NCBI RefSeq assembly: GCF_016587375.1
Contig: NZ_BNJG01000003.1
Coordinates: 1,116,001 to 1,180,000, forward strand
Source of the DNA: Ktedonobacter robiniae
GTDB taxonomy: Bacteria > Chloroflexota > Ktedonobacteria > Ktedonobacterales > Ktedonobacteraceae
Reading direction: 5' to 3'
Length of the DNA: 64,000 nt
The notes beneath the pieces are model-generated. The model ran no database searches and was not told the DNA's origin. It saw nothing but the letters and a program-made list of their open reading frames with translations. The translations under genes were made by a program, and so were the position numbers. Below are positions 24,996 to 35,055 of this stretch, in pieces. Each line of letters starts with the position of its first letter. Position 1 is the first letter of the stretch.

Positions 24996-27900
24996 ATGGC
25001 AAAAAATAGGCTTCAAGAACATGATAACAATCTCCCACCTGTAGAATATGAAGTTCTCTTAAAAGGAATTTTGGCCGTTTTGAAAAGCTGGATGCCACCT
25101 TTTCTCACCACTGCTTCTACACTTTCGCTTCCCATAGATAAGATTGCGCAAGAGGTTGTGAGCAATCTTCAGCGTACAAACTTCACTGATGTGCGCCCCT
25201 TTGTTCCTTCAAGGCAACTTACCCATGTAGCTGCACATTTCCTTGATGGAGAGGCATTCAATGAATTCCGTCTTCTTATTGAGCAGATTAGAGATCAGCT
25301 AGTCCATCACCTTACCTCCACGCTTACCTCTGCCTATCCTGGCAAAACGCTTGAAACATATGTTCAAGAATTACTGAATAGCCCAGCAGATCTTTCTGGA
25401 GAAACATTTTCTGATCAGACATTTTCTGCTCTCACCTATTCATTTGACAAAACTATCAAATTGAAGAAGCGTCGGCTTCATCTACAAGCTCGCCATAAAC
25501 CTGGGCAATCAGGAACCCGTTTTCTCGGTCATAAACTCACTATTACTGTGCGCGACATGAAATTGTTTGAACAACAATTGATTAATGCTCTCTGTAACCA
25601 GTTAGAAGTTGCTGATCAACCTCCTAGCACACTAGAAATCGAACGTATACGCACCGTTTTGCATCAACGCCTCCAAGATGAGGGAAGCGAATTGGGTATT
25701 CTCAAACGAATTCTTCAAAAAGAGGCCTTTGGACGCCTACAAAAGGAAGCAAAAATCCGCTATCTTGAATACATTGCTCGTGCAATGGGAAAGAGTAAAT
25801 CGTTCAACGGCGATAGGACACTCTTACTGCTCAAAAATCTGGCGCAACGCCTGCGTTTCCTTGAAGATTTTCTTCGCCAAGATAAGCCTGATAGTTACTA
25901 TCAGGTCAGCTATAGTGGATGTGGTGCTAATTATTGCACTCTTTTTTCGCGGGCAGAGGTCTACGACTTGCTTCCAATCTTTTCTGATATCGAAGGCACC
26001 CTTGGCACAACGTTCAACAAGGACAAAGGTGAGCAGGAATTTATCCTCGGCGTTAAACTGAAACTGAATGGAAGATTTCGTACCTATACCTCCGTGTTCC
26101 ACTACTACCTGACCCTTTTAGATCCCGCCAGTGAGGAACATAAAGAGCGCAAAAAAGGATCGAATTTTCATCGTCAGGCTTTTTTAGAAAAGGTGCTTAA
26201 GCTTGCACTCCTCTACTATTTTGTGTTTAAAAACATGGACGACCCTACCTACAATCCAGCTCAGGATGTTGAACAAGAACTTTTAGTTGACTTGAGACGA
26301 ACAGATGATCAAGCAGATTTCCGAAAACAGCAACGATTAAATTGGCTTGTACGTGGCTTGAAAGCAGAGCAGCATTTCAGTAATCTAGACCTCTTACGCA
26401 ATGACCTGAAAGAGTTTGTCAAAAATGCCAGTAGCGAATTTGAGCTGTGGCCGAAAACATGTTATTTGAGCGTCAGCGCAGATATTATTGACCCTGATGA
26501 AGAGAGGATGCGAAATGAAAAGAAATTTTTCCGCTCAGAAGCATTCTTAGAAAGAGGCATGAATGTACTCAAATACGTCACTATTGAAGGTGCCTCCGCT
26601 GCTGGAAATTCGCTCTGTTCACTTCCTGTTTCAATAGGATTTGAACCCATGTATTATTACAACACGCCACAAGAGGCCGAGCAACAGTTCTCAATGGCGT
26701 ATAATACACGCTTCTTCGCATTCTTACCGATAGTCTACATACCAAATGCTGGTCCTGGCTTTACCCTCTGCCAGAGTACCTACAAATCCTACAAGCACCT
26801 CGAAATTCCTTACGCCCCTTCTCTTCCGTACGCAAATACACCCACAGCAGTGTTTGTCTATCACTTTACCTATCTCTTACTCAACTACCTCTGCTTAAAA
26901 TTGCTCAGTACGATTGCCCAAGAACATATTGCGCCAAAGAGACGTCTGTTTGTACCATTGTTGCGCATTCATCAAGCTGCGAAGGCCACAGAGAAAGAAG
27001 AAAAGCATGGTGAGGAAGAGTTTCTTCGTGCGCATTCTAAGGCACTTGCACATATCCTCTCAGAACAAGATGTCCTTGCCAATGCCCAGGGCTTACATAT
27101 CGGTGTGCTTCAGCATCTTTCGCAAAAAAATGACCAGAAGAAAGTGAAGGAAAGCCAGCATAAACTCAAAAACGCTTTGAGTTCGCTCTATAGCATCTTG
27201 CCCAAGGTCTTTACGCTCGATACGCAACCAGAATTAGATAATCTGGCTGTCATTGTTGTCTCCAGTCGCAAATGTGACGCACATAGAGACTCTAAACTCC
27301 ATTTATCCAATATTTATGGAGAAGTGATTGGCATTCGCCGCTACCAAGAATCGAATCGTGTTCAAATCGTGCCGCTTAATACCTTCTCAGCGAACGAAGA
27401 TTCAGACAATTTGTATCGGTTGCCTACTGTGCTGCAAGATCAAGCCAAGAAATGCTATCTGAGAGGATATAAGCACATTTTGTACGTGGCTCAAGCTCCC
27501 TATAGTAGTTCGCTCCATCTTAGCAGTGCTGAAACAGCAGAAGAGCAGTTTTTTATGTCTGGAAGTATCATCCAATCACTGAAGCATGGGCAGTCCGATC
27601 TTCACATTTATCCTGTATATTGCGATAAGTTCTATGTTGTCAAAAATATGGGGACAATTATCGAGTCACTCTACGTCGATGATACCCGTGAGCTGCGAAG
27701 CCTGGTCAATGATCCCAACCGTAGCTCCATTGTTTTCTTTAACTTATTGAATGGTCTTATTGTTGGCAAAGATCAAACACAGCGTTTTTACAATGGCGTT
27801 GTCTCCTATGCCACACTCATAAACGTCTACGACGATCCAATTTATGACCAGGATATTCGTAACAATTTGTTGGATGGAACACAGCCCGGTTCATTGAAAA

Positions 27901-28181
27901 AGAGCCTTCTGGACTTTTTGACACTCCTCCACTTTGCACGCTATGAGCGAGAGGCAAATACCATTAGTTTCAAACTTGATCCTTACGAAAACATTATTGG
28001 TTCCGATTCTGTCGGGACACTCAGTCTTATTGATCATATGGAAGCAAATGTACGCTTCAATATGCTGGCTTTCCTGACGGAAGTGCGTAGTGTCATGAAT
28101 AGGTATTATACCGGCTATGTGAGTACGCTATTTAGTGATGACCAAGAGACTCCAGAGCAAGATGGCTCCTCTGAAGGATAG
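24996..28181 (+). CDS. Large protein of unknown function in the PLD-helicase operon
   Basis: A 1061-residue protein that I cannot assign. The first ~450 residues are helical and charged; the middle contains a possible treble-like YSGCGANYCTLF; the last ~300 residues (from LDNLAVIVVSSRKCDAHRD) look like an alternating alpha/beta domain with strands IYGEVIGIRRY, KHILYVAQAPY, LHIYPVYCDKFYVV and SIVFFNLLNGLIV. This layout has some flavour of RNase H-like or PIWI folds, but I see no certain catalytic quartet. The start at 24996 follows AGGAAGG at a long distance. The stop lies 14 bp before the helicase start, so the two are co-translated. Confidence 0.65.
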   Translation: MAKNRLQEHDNNLPPVEYEVLLKGILAVLKSWMPPFLTTASTLSLPIDKIAQEVVSNLQRTNFTDVRPFVPSRQLTHVAAHFLDGEAFNEFRLLIEQIRDQLVHHLTSTLTSAYPGKTLETYVQELLNSPADLSGETFSDQTFSALTYSFDKTIKLKKRRLHLQARHKPGQSGTRFLGHKLTITVRDMKLFEQQLINALCNQLEVADQPPSTLEIERIRTVLHQRLQDEGSELGILKRILQKEAFGRLQKEAKIRYLEYIARAMGKSKSFNGDRTLLLLKNLAQRLRFLEDFLRQDKPDSYYQVSYSGCGANYCTLFSRAEVYDLLPIFSDIEGTLGTTFNKDKGEQEFILGVKLKLNGRFRTYTSVFHYYLTLLDPASEEHKERKKGSNFHRQAFLEKVLKLALLYYFVFKNMDDPTYNPAQDVEQELLVDLRRTDDQADFRKQQRLNWLVRGLKAEQHFSNLDLLRNDLKEFVKNASSEFELWPKTCYLSVSADIIDPDEERMRNEKKFFRSEAFLERGMNVLKYVTIEGASAAGNSLCSLPVSIGFEPMYYYNTPQEAEQQFSMAYNTRFFAFLPIVYIPNAGPGFTLCQSTYKSYKHLEIPYAPSLPYANTPTAVFVYHFTYLLLNYLCLKLLSTIAQEHIAPKRRLFVPLLRIHQAAKATEKEEKHGEEEFLRAHSKALAHILSEQDVLANAQGLHIGVLQHLSQKNDQKKVKESQHKLKNALSSLYSILPKVFTLDTQPELDNLAVIVVSSRKCDAHRDSKLHLSNIYGEVIGIRRYQESNRVQIVPLNTFSANEDSDNLYRLPTVLQDQAKKCYLRGYKHILYVAQAPYSSSLHLSSAETAEEQFFMSGSIIQSLKHGQSDLHIYPVYCDKFYVVKNMGTIIESLYVDDTRELRSLVNDPNRSSIVFFNLLNGLIVGKDQTQRFYNGVVSYATLINVYDDPIYDQDIRNNLLDGTQPGSLKKSLLDFLTLLHFARYEREANTISFKLDPYENIIGSDSVGTLSLIDHMEANVRFNMLAFLTEVRSVMNRYYTGYVSTLFSDDQETPEQDGSSEG

Positions 28182-28195
28182 GAGTGGAGAGGGTT

Positions 28196-31100
28196 ATGAA
28201 CAAACAGAAGCAAAGCATTGCAGAGGATTGTGGGCGATTTTTCGAGAACGGTTTTAATATTGGGATTTTGACGTATATACGTCAGCACGAAAAGCAGTTC
28301 GCCCATCATCTGGACCAGCTCTATGTCAACGACTTACGCGAGTTACATTTTCCTGAGATGGCAAAAAACTCATTTAAACGCCATAAATTTACGATTGATG
28401 AAAACAAGCGAAAAATTGCGCGCCAATGGTTCCTCTTCTTCCTTCAGAAAGGCTTTCTCGCCGGACTCAATTTCTTTGCTGAGTATATTGAAGCGTTACC
28501 CTGGAGCGCTGATGAAGGACCAATAGAGATTACTTACTATCAATGCAGCTTTTGTGGTGAAAATAGCTTGTATACCAATCACAAAACGAACGAGCAGGAA
28601 TGGGGTGAAATTCTTGCTCAACTCGCACACTATCACATTGATCCTAGCAGTATTCCGCTACAACAACATCAGCGCGCTGGTCGCTTTCTGAAAGCAGATA
28701 CACTCTTGCTCCTCCGTCTGGGGGATACATGGCGCATGTTGTGCATTGATCTTTCAATCTTTTCCGTGACTACAGACGAGAATCTCCGCGATCCAAATGA
28801 CGCACAGGTTCTTCGGGAACTGCTCATTCGAGATTTAAGCTACATGCGCTCAAAAAGTGTTTTTGCTAATCTGAGTATCGATACCGCAAGCGGATCACCC
28901 GATTTTACTTTTTCGAAAGGACTCAATACATACTTTACGGCATTCAAACATGACGATAAAGAGAGCGCAAAACTCATACAAGCAGGAAGCTACGCATTTG
29001 ATTTCTATATGTTCCTGAAAGAGCGCCAACTTTTTACTGATACAAGCAATATCACATTTAACATTGTAGGGTATACTGACCGTGGTATTAACGCTATGAC
29101 GTGTACTCAGCAAAATATGAATGTCTTGGCGACGTGTGCTCATATTTACCAGCATGACATAGGGGCAGAAACAATTCACCAAGCAAGATTGGAAGTACTC
29201 GAAACCATACGCTCCAACGCTGCAAGAAGCTTTGAGAATGGCGAAAATTTTACTAATGCAGTGATGTCAGTCGTCACTAATCATGAAGATGGGGTGCATT
29301 GGGTAACACCTGATTATCAGGAGCACATCGATAATTTTGTGAATTCCTCTGATCCTTTTGTACTCAGCTCTCTCTCAGATGACATAAAAGAACGCCTAGC
29401 CGCTTCGTTAAATCCTCTTTCTACGCTTGACCTTCGACAAGCACACCAAAATCTTATAATGCAAGAACTTGACGCATCGAGTAATACGACATTTCTGTTT
29501 TTAACAGGAAACCCTGGTATTGGGAAGACCACAGCTATTACCAAGTTTCTTGAGCAACATCGTAATGAAGGCTTTCTCTTTCTTTATGTGAGTCCTCGTA
29601 CACAAGTCAATCTAGATATCGTCAATAAGTTTCGCGACAAAAAAACAAAAATCCTTCAAGGCGACACCTTTGCTCTTACATCAAATAGCGTCGTTATTCA
29701 AGAAAACCAAGGAAAACCTACAGTACACTATTACGCAGCCCAACGACGAGGTGATTTTATTCGGCAGGGCTTAAAAGATCCGGTTACCTTCATCGATGCG
29801 CACCAGCTTGAAAATGAACGTCCTAAACGACACACTCATCGCCTCTCTCAATTAAGTGAGGAACGCATCTGGGATCATGGCGAAACCAGTAGTGGCGTCC
29901 TCAATAGCGTTTGTAACGCATTATATATTAGCTTACGTGAGCAACTTTCGCGTCAATTAATCGCGACTGCTGCGATCCAGTCACTCAAAAAACTAGGGCA
30001 TGGAAAAGATGCGCATAACACACTTACTCACCTCAAAAAAATTTTTCGCATGGCAACCAAGGGGAATCGCGTCCTCCCAGCAGAAATGCAAAAGTTGGCA
30101 CAAGAAATTAAACACATCTTTATTATGATTGATGAAGTGACGGGAGATGAAAGTGGTGTAGCATTTCTCGATGGCATTCGCAAATTTGTAAAAGACTATG
30201 AGCTGACCCAGCATGGATTCAATACAAAAGTAATTATTGCGGATGCTTCTATTGTTGATCACGATGTGATTAAGCAGCATATACAGGACGGCGCCAACGA
30301 ATACGAACCAGATAAAATTTTTTTTCGTAACGTCACTTCCTCCGATACTGTAGCACCACTTTCGCGCTTCGAATTCCCTTTTTACAAGAAGCAGTCTGTA
30401 TGTATCAATGCCAACTCCTATCCAGCAAAGAGCCTCTCTCTCTCCTATCGCATTTGCTTTGAATTTATGAAATATGATGAAGAAGCGATGCTTCATGCCA
30501 AAGAACGTCTCATCGAGCAAATTCAGCAGCGTATGATTGAGGATATCGATACTCTGCTTCAGCGCCAGGACGTACCGCAAATCATCGTGTATATTCAGGA
30601 TAAAAAACGCCTCGCACAGCTCATCGAAGGCCTCCGTCAACGCTATGGCCACTTCGAGAAAAAAGTTCATTACCTCTCCATCCATGCGAACATTTCGGAC
30701 AAAGATAAAAAGGAAGTCGACGATTTTAAAGAGAAGGTCCGTGTTATCTTCATGACGGCCTCGGCAAGCCGTGGTCTCTCTTTTCCACTCGCTACGCATA
30801 TTTTGGTGGATATTCCTCGTTTTGAAGTTGAACAAAACCTGATGGAGATTATTCAGGTCATTTATCGTGGCCGTGGTGATGAAATGATCGAACAAAAGGA
30901 GAAGGAGCTACTCTTTTATCTTTCAGATCGAGCGGTGTACTATGATGACAGTATGCGCGAAATTTCGCTGCGTGAAAGTGTCCTGAATGTATTCAATGTG
31001 CTTCTCATTTTAAAAACAGCCATCATGACTCGCATCGTTGGGTATGGGCAGGTAGGCAGGCAAAAGCTCATGATTATCCCAATCGGTGGAAAATCAGTCC

Positions 31101-31951
31101 TCGCAGCGGGAGAAACCTACATAGGCGTCCTCGAAAGACTGATCACAGAAGTACGTAAGGAGTACATGCGTAACTATGACCGTCCCTGGCTTAAAGATGT
31201 CTATAAAAGTCTACGCGAGCTACTGGGGCAGGCTGATTTTCGCCTGAGTACGTCAAAAGAAGACAGAGAGTCTTCAGAGCACGAGCAGACGACAACATAT
31301 CTTTCCATGCTTCGAACATTTACAGCTCGTTTTACTGATGCCGTTTATAACGGACTCCATCGTCTCCTCACATGGGAACCAATGGAGCTTGGATACCTCG
31401 CTGGGGGCTTATTAATAGTCTCAGCCGGTCAGAAACAACTTCAGGAGCGCTATGTGATGCAGCTAGAGGATAAATTGCGCAAAGTGAGGGAGAGTAGCCT
31501 GTATAAGCGCATGCAACATATCAATTTAAGCGAAGATTATCCTGACAGCTTAAGAAATGCCATGTATAAAGCCCTTGAATTAATTGATCTACTTAACAAT
31601 GCCTCTCCAGAAAAAACACAACATTTTACTCAGGATAGTAGAAACCCAGATCAATACTATGCAATCCCTTTACTTGCATTTCTTCAAGAAAATATATTAA
31701 AAGAGTATTTTTCGCGGTCACCCGAAGAGCCAGAAGAAGCATCTTTCCGCTGGTTGCTCGCTGCATATACGCGTACCTTTTACCCCATTACATCTGCACT
31801 TCCAATTGGAGATGAGTATGACGAATTTCCATTTCTGCTCTTTCGCAGCTTTAATCTCAAGGAAATTAGGAAGCGCATCTTCTCTGATACACATTTACTC
31901 ATCTCCAATGAAATGAATGTTCTTAATATGCTACTCTCATATAGGGACTGA
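28196..31951 (+). CDS. Large helicase-like P-loop ATPase
   Basis: About 1251 residues. The N-terminal ~430 residues include a possible zinc site (C-S-F-C near residue 117 with later histidines). The motor has Walker A TGNPGIGKTT (about 438), Walker B IFIMIDEVTGDE (about 642), a motif like MTASASRGLSFPLA and a motif VI-like QVIYRGRGDEM (about 885), the arrangement of superfamily 2 helicases. I choose ATG 28196 over GTG 28184 because GGAGAGG precedes it closely. It is the third gene of the operon. Codon use and AT content match the two preceding genes, suggesting they arrived together. Confidence 0.72.
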   Translation: MNKQKQSIAEDCGRFFENGFNIGILTYIRQHEKQFAHHLDQLYVNDLRELHFPEMAKNSFKRHKFTIDENKRKIARQWFLFFLQKGFLAGLNFFAEYIEALPWSADEGPIEITYYQCSFCGENSLYTNHKTNEQEWGEILAQLAHYHIDPSSIPLQQHQRAGRFLKADTLLLLRLGDTWRMLCIDLSIFSVTTDENLRDPNDAQVLRELLIRDLSYMRSKSVFANLSIDTASGSPDFTFSKGLNTYFTAFKHDDKESAKLIQAGSYAFDFYMFLKERQLFTDTSNITFNIVGYTDRGINAMTCTQQNMNVLATCAHIYQHDIGAETIHQARLEVLETIRSNAARSFENGENFTNAVMSVVTNHEDGVHWVTPDYQEHIDNFVNSSDPFVLSSLSDDIKERLAASLNPLSTLDLRQAHQNLIMQELDASSNTTFLFLTGNPGIGKTTAITKFLEQHRNEGFLFLYVSPRTQVNLDIVNKFRDKKTKILQGDTFALTSNSVVIQENQGKPTVHYYAAQRRGDFIRQGLKDPVTFIDAHQLENERPKRHTHRLSQLSEERIWDHGETSSGVLNSVCNALYISLREQLSRQLIATAAIQSLKKLGHGKDAHNTLTHLKKIFRMATKGNRVLPAEMQKLAQEIKHIFIMIDEVTGDESGVAFLDGIRKFVKDYELTQHGFNTKVIIADASIVDHDVIKQHIQDGANEYEPDKIFFRNVTSSDTVAPLSRFEFPFYKKQSVCINANSYPAKSLSLSYRICFEFMKYDEEAMLHAKERLIEQIQQRMIEDIDTLLQRQDVPQIIVYIQDKKRLAQLIEGLRQRYGHFEKKVHYLSIHANISDKDKKEVDDFKEKVRVIFMTASASRGLSFPLATHILVDIPRFEVEQNLMEIIQVIYRGRGDEMIEQKEKELLFYLSDRAVYYDDSMREISLRESVLNVFNVLLILKTAIMTRIVGYGQVGRQKLMIIPIGGKSVLAAGETYIGVLERLITEVRKEYMRNYDRPWLKDVYKSLRELLGQADFRLSTSKEDRESSEHEQTTTYLSMLRTFTARFTDAVYNGLHRLLTWEPMELGYLAGGLLIVSAGQKQLQERYVMQLEDKLRKVRESSLYKRMQHINLSEDYPDSLRNAMYKALELIDLLNNASPEKTQHFTQDSRNPDQYYAIPLLAFLQENILKEYFSRSPEEPEEASFRWLLAAYTRTFYPITSALPIGDEYDEFPFLLFRSFNLKEIRKRIFSDTHLLISNEMNVLNMLLSYRD

Positions 31952-32011
31952 GAACTAGAGGACATAGAAGTAGATAGCATGTATACCCTCTGTCAGAAGC
32001 CCAAGGGAAAT

Positions 32012-32446
32012 TTAATCCCACCAGAGGAAGAGGACACGATCATGTTTGTCATGAAATGCTTCCAACTGCATTTCTGCGTCTGCTTCAGAAGAAAATACTC
32101 CTATCTCGCTTGGCTCCCAGCGTTCTTCGATTCTCTGCCTTAAAAGAGGAAGAGAATTATCGTTGGTCCAGATATAGAGCGTATCTCCAATCCAGCTATT
32201 CCAACGAGCATGACGTAACATTCCAAGTTCTGAGTATGGATGATAGTGTCCATCATCGGGTTTAAAAGGGCAAAATGGCATACGCACAGGCAGGACACTA
32301 TACCATAGATCACACCACTCAAGGAGATCAGACACAACACGTTCACCATCAAGCGAGTTATACTGGACGTGACGCAGCAATTCGAGGTGAAGGCCCTGAA
32401 TAGTATTAATGCCTTCTGATTGTCGCTCTTCTGTTCCCATCTTCAA
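32012..32446 (-). CDS. Hypothetical protein
   Basis: A 144-residue acidic protein, tryptophan- and histidine-rich (PFKPDDGHYHPYSELGMLRH, then LYIWTNDNSLPLLRQRIEER). I do not recognise it. No signal peptide, membrane helix or known motif is visible. It converges on the helicase gene with a ~60-bp gap. Confidence 0.5.
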   Translation of the reverse strand: MKMGTEERQSEGINTIQGLHLELLRHVQYNSLDGERVVSDLLEWCDLWYSVLPVRMPFCPFKPDDGHYHPYSELGMLRHARWNSWIGDTLYIWTNDNSLPLLRQRIEERWEPSEIGVFSSEADAEMQLEAFHDKHDRVLFLWWD

Positions 32447-32585
32447 TCATTCCTTTGCAAATCCCTGAACAGCTGAAGCTTTGTACTCAAGTGGTTACCT
32501 ACCACATTGCTTCTCTAATGCCTAGAAAAAGGGTGCTCTCCTTCAACTTGAAGAGGAGAGAGGATGTACTGAACCATTCTAAACA

Positions 32586-32963
32586 CTAGTTTAAGATCTC
32601 AGGATAACAACCTTGAGAATACATAATGTAAAGGATTTCTGGCCGATGCATCAAAGATAGTCCGGCTTTCCCAAAACAAGGGAGCAATCGCATCAATGCC
32701 TGAAGAGGCATACAATAGCCTCTCATCGCTCGGCAACCTCTCCAACGTTTCTGCCTTACAACCTGAACACGCCTTCCATATTGTTGTCTGAGCTCCTGAA
32801 AATGATTCTCTATCACATTCTTCACAACTCTATGACGCAGGCGGAGCGCAACACTAAGGTCGCCCGAATATACTGGAAGCCAATGATTTCCTACACGAGC
32901 CATGTTACTGTAGAGCCTCCGAAAATGTGTGCTTAATTCATCATATGAAAGTCGTTCGTTCAT
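32586..32963 (-). CDS. Hypothetical protein
   Basis: A 125-residue, strongly basic protein with an arginine-rich middle (ELRQQYGRRVQVVRQKRWRG) that could bind nucleic acid. No family is recognised. It lies between the helicase operon and the GmrSD gene and reads away from the latter. The 258-bp gap to 33222 is very AT-rich and presumably holds promoters. Confidence 0.5.
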   Translation of the reverse strand: MNERLSYDELSTHFRRLYSNMARVGNHWLPVYSGDLSVALRLRHRVVKNVIENHFQELRQQYGRRVQVVRQKRWRGCRAMRGYCMPLQALMRLLPCFGKAGLSLMHRPEILYIMYSQGCYPEILN

Positions 32964-33221
32964 CTCTTCCCTTCACTATCATTGAGAGACAATTGTAACG
33001 GGCATGCATGAACCTCCTTGTGTGGTTCATGCTCTATTGCACTCTTCTTTTTGTGCTTGTACAAAACGGTTATCTTTTATCTTCTCAACAAATCCACTTT
33101 AACTACTGAAATAAATATAAAATTTTAAATATATCAATAAATTGAAAACACATCATAAATATATTAAAATTAAGAAAAGCAGTATATCGAGAAAAAGATT
33201 AAGTAGAGGGGAAATAAAGAG

Positions 33222-34973
33222 ATGGAATGTTACATCCATACTATCTCACGCATCTTTAATAACGGCGGTAATACTCACTACGTTCTCCCCCATTTTCAAC
33301 GGGAGTACATTTGGGAAAAGGAACAATGGAAAGAACTTCTTCGAGATCTCTTCTATGTTCATCAGGAATATGAGGCAGGAAAACAAAAAATTGTTCATTT
33401 TCTTGGCTTGATGGTTATTGTCCCGGATGGAATGATTAGCGGCACTATCCCCAAATCTCGCGTTGTTGACGGTCAGCAAAGGTTGATTACAATCTCCCTG
33501 ATTCTATGTGTGTTAAGAGATTTATGTAAAAAGAAGAAAAAACTGAAATCATATGCGCTACGGATTGAAACCATGCTGATCAATCAGTACGAAACTGGCT
33601 ACTCACGCTTCAAAGTTTTGCCAAGCTCACGTCGTGAGGATTGCTCTGTCTATACGACGATTGTTGATAACCACTCTTTGGGAAAACGTCCATCTCGTAT
33701 TCTCGATGCCTATCGATACTTGTACCGCGAGATCAGCCGTCGTATTTCTGCCAACGGCATCCTTCCAGAAAAGTTATACGAGGTTTTAGTGAACTGTTTC
33801 CAAGTAGCATTAGTCATTCTCAATCAAGATAATGACATTGAAAGCCCTTATAAAATCTTTGAGAGCCTTGATGGGAAAGGCAAGATTCTTTCTCAGGCAG
33901 ATTTAGTACGTAACTATATTGCCATGACCCTACCCCTCGATTTGCAAAAGCAGGTCTTTGAGGATGACTGGATAAAGATAGATGAAATGCTTCAAGAACA
34001 ACGCGAACATGGAAAGCCTGGACAATTGACTGTGTTTCTCCGGCACTATCTGGCGATGCGTCGTAACATCCTCCATCCAGAAGAGCGCGTTTATATTCGC
34101 TTTCGCGACTATATCGAACAATATTATCAAGAAAGCGAAGCATTTCGGCAAGAAATTTCAAATCTGCGTCTCTTTGCTGAGTATTACCACAAACTCCTTC
34201 TTCCCAATAAAGAGGTGCATGAAGGTATTCAGAAAACGCTCATTCGTCTTATGCCTTTAGATCTCTCTATTTCTTATCCGTTTCTTCTAGCAAACTACCA
34301 TGCCTGTACGAATGGCCACATCACAACACGCGAATTCATTCATGTCCTTGAAATAATAGAAAATTTGCTGGTACGTCGCTACCTCTGTGGCCTCAGCCCA
34401 AGTATTCTAGGGAAATGGTTTGCAGGGCTCTGGAGAGAAATTGAGCAAGAACAAAACGGAAATAATCTTGTTGAAACATGTCAAAAGCATATTGCTTCAA
34501 CAAAATACTATCCAACCGATCGACAAATTCGTCAAGCTATCCAGGAAGTAAGACTTTATGGAGGAAAACTGCCACAAAATCGCGCCAAAATTACATTTGT
34601 GCTGAGATCAATTGAAGAATCATTGTGGCAACATACTGACATTGTCGCTCAACTTAAAGGAAACTCAACTATTGAACATGTGATGCCCCAAGTCCTCACT
34701 CAGGCATGGAAAGAGGAGCTGGGCGATAATTGGGAGCAGGTACATAAAGATTTCTTGCATACGCTAGGAAATTTGACCCTGGTGACACAAGCAAAGAACG
34801 GGCAATTAGGAAACTCTTCATTCAAAGAGAAAAAACAGCTTTTATTAAGTCAAGGTTTACGACTCAACGCGTATTTTGATCATCATCTTCCGTGTTGGGA
34901 TGAAAATGCTATCTCCACACGAGCACAATGGCTGACACAGCACATACTAACAATCTGGCCGACATTAGTATGA
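33222..34973 (+). CDS. GmrSD-type modification-dependent restriction enzyme (DUF262 + DUF1524)
   Basis: A 583-residue protein with an N-terminal DUF262 ParB/Srx-like NTPase domain (PHFQREYIWEKEQW and SRVVDGQQRLITIS, DGQQR at 83-87) and a C-terminal DUF1524 HNH nuclease domain (IEHVMPQ near 484, LHTLGNLTLV near 513, then NGQLGNSSFKEKK). Fused GmrS and GmrD halves form type IV restriction enzymes that cut glucosylated or otherwise modified phage DNA using a nucleotide. Both active-site motifs look intact. The start follows GAGGGGA. It stands alone in the defence island. Confidence 0.85.
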   Translation: MECYIHTISRIFNNGGNTHYVLPHFQREYIWEKEQWKELLRDLFYVHQEYEAGKQKIVHFLGLMVIVPDGMISGTIPKSRVVDGQQRLITISLILCVLRDLCKKKKKLKSYALRIETMLINQYETGYSRFKVLPSSRREDCSVYTTIVDNHSLGKRPSRILDAYRYLYREISRRISANGILPEKLYEVLVNCFQVALVILNQDNDIESPYKIFESLDGKGKILSQADLVRNYIAMTLPLDLQKQVFEDDWIKIDEMLQEQREHGKPGQLTVFLRHYLAMRRNILHPEERVYIRFRDYIEQYYQESEAFRQEISNLRLFAEYYHKLLLPNKEVHEGIQKTLIRLMPLDLSISYPFLLANYHACTNGHITTREFIHVLEIIENLLVRRYLCGLSPSILGKWFAGLWREIEQEQNGNNLVETCQKHIASTKYYPTDRQIRQAIQEVRLYGGKLPQNRAKITFVLRSIEESLWQHTDIVAQLKGNSTIEHVMPQVLTQAWKEELGDNWEQVHKDFLHTLGNLTLVTQAKNGQLGNSSFKEKKQLLLSQGLRLNAYFDHHLPCWDENAISTRAQWLTQHILTIWPTLV

Positions 34974-35055
34974 CGCTATCAACAAATAGCTCAAACGTAT
35001 GAAACGGCATTATATATCCCCGCTTGCTCCTGAAGGAGGGAGGATGTAGAGGGTA

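Noticed and set aside
29993..30895. Minus-strand open frame (300 codons)
   Set aside because: Antisense to the helicase motor domain, whose motifs are intact; composition is Phe/Ile-rich without domain features.
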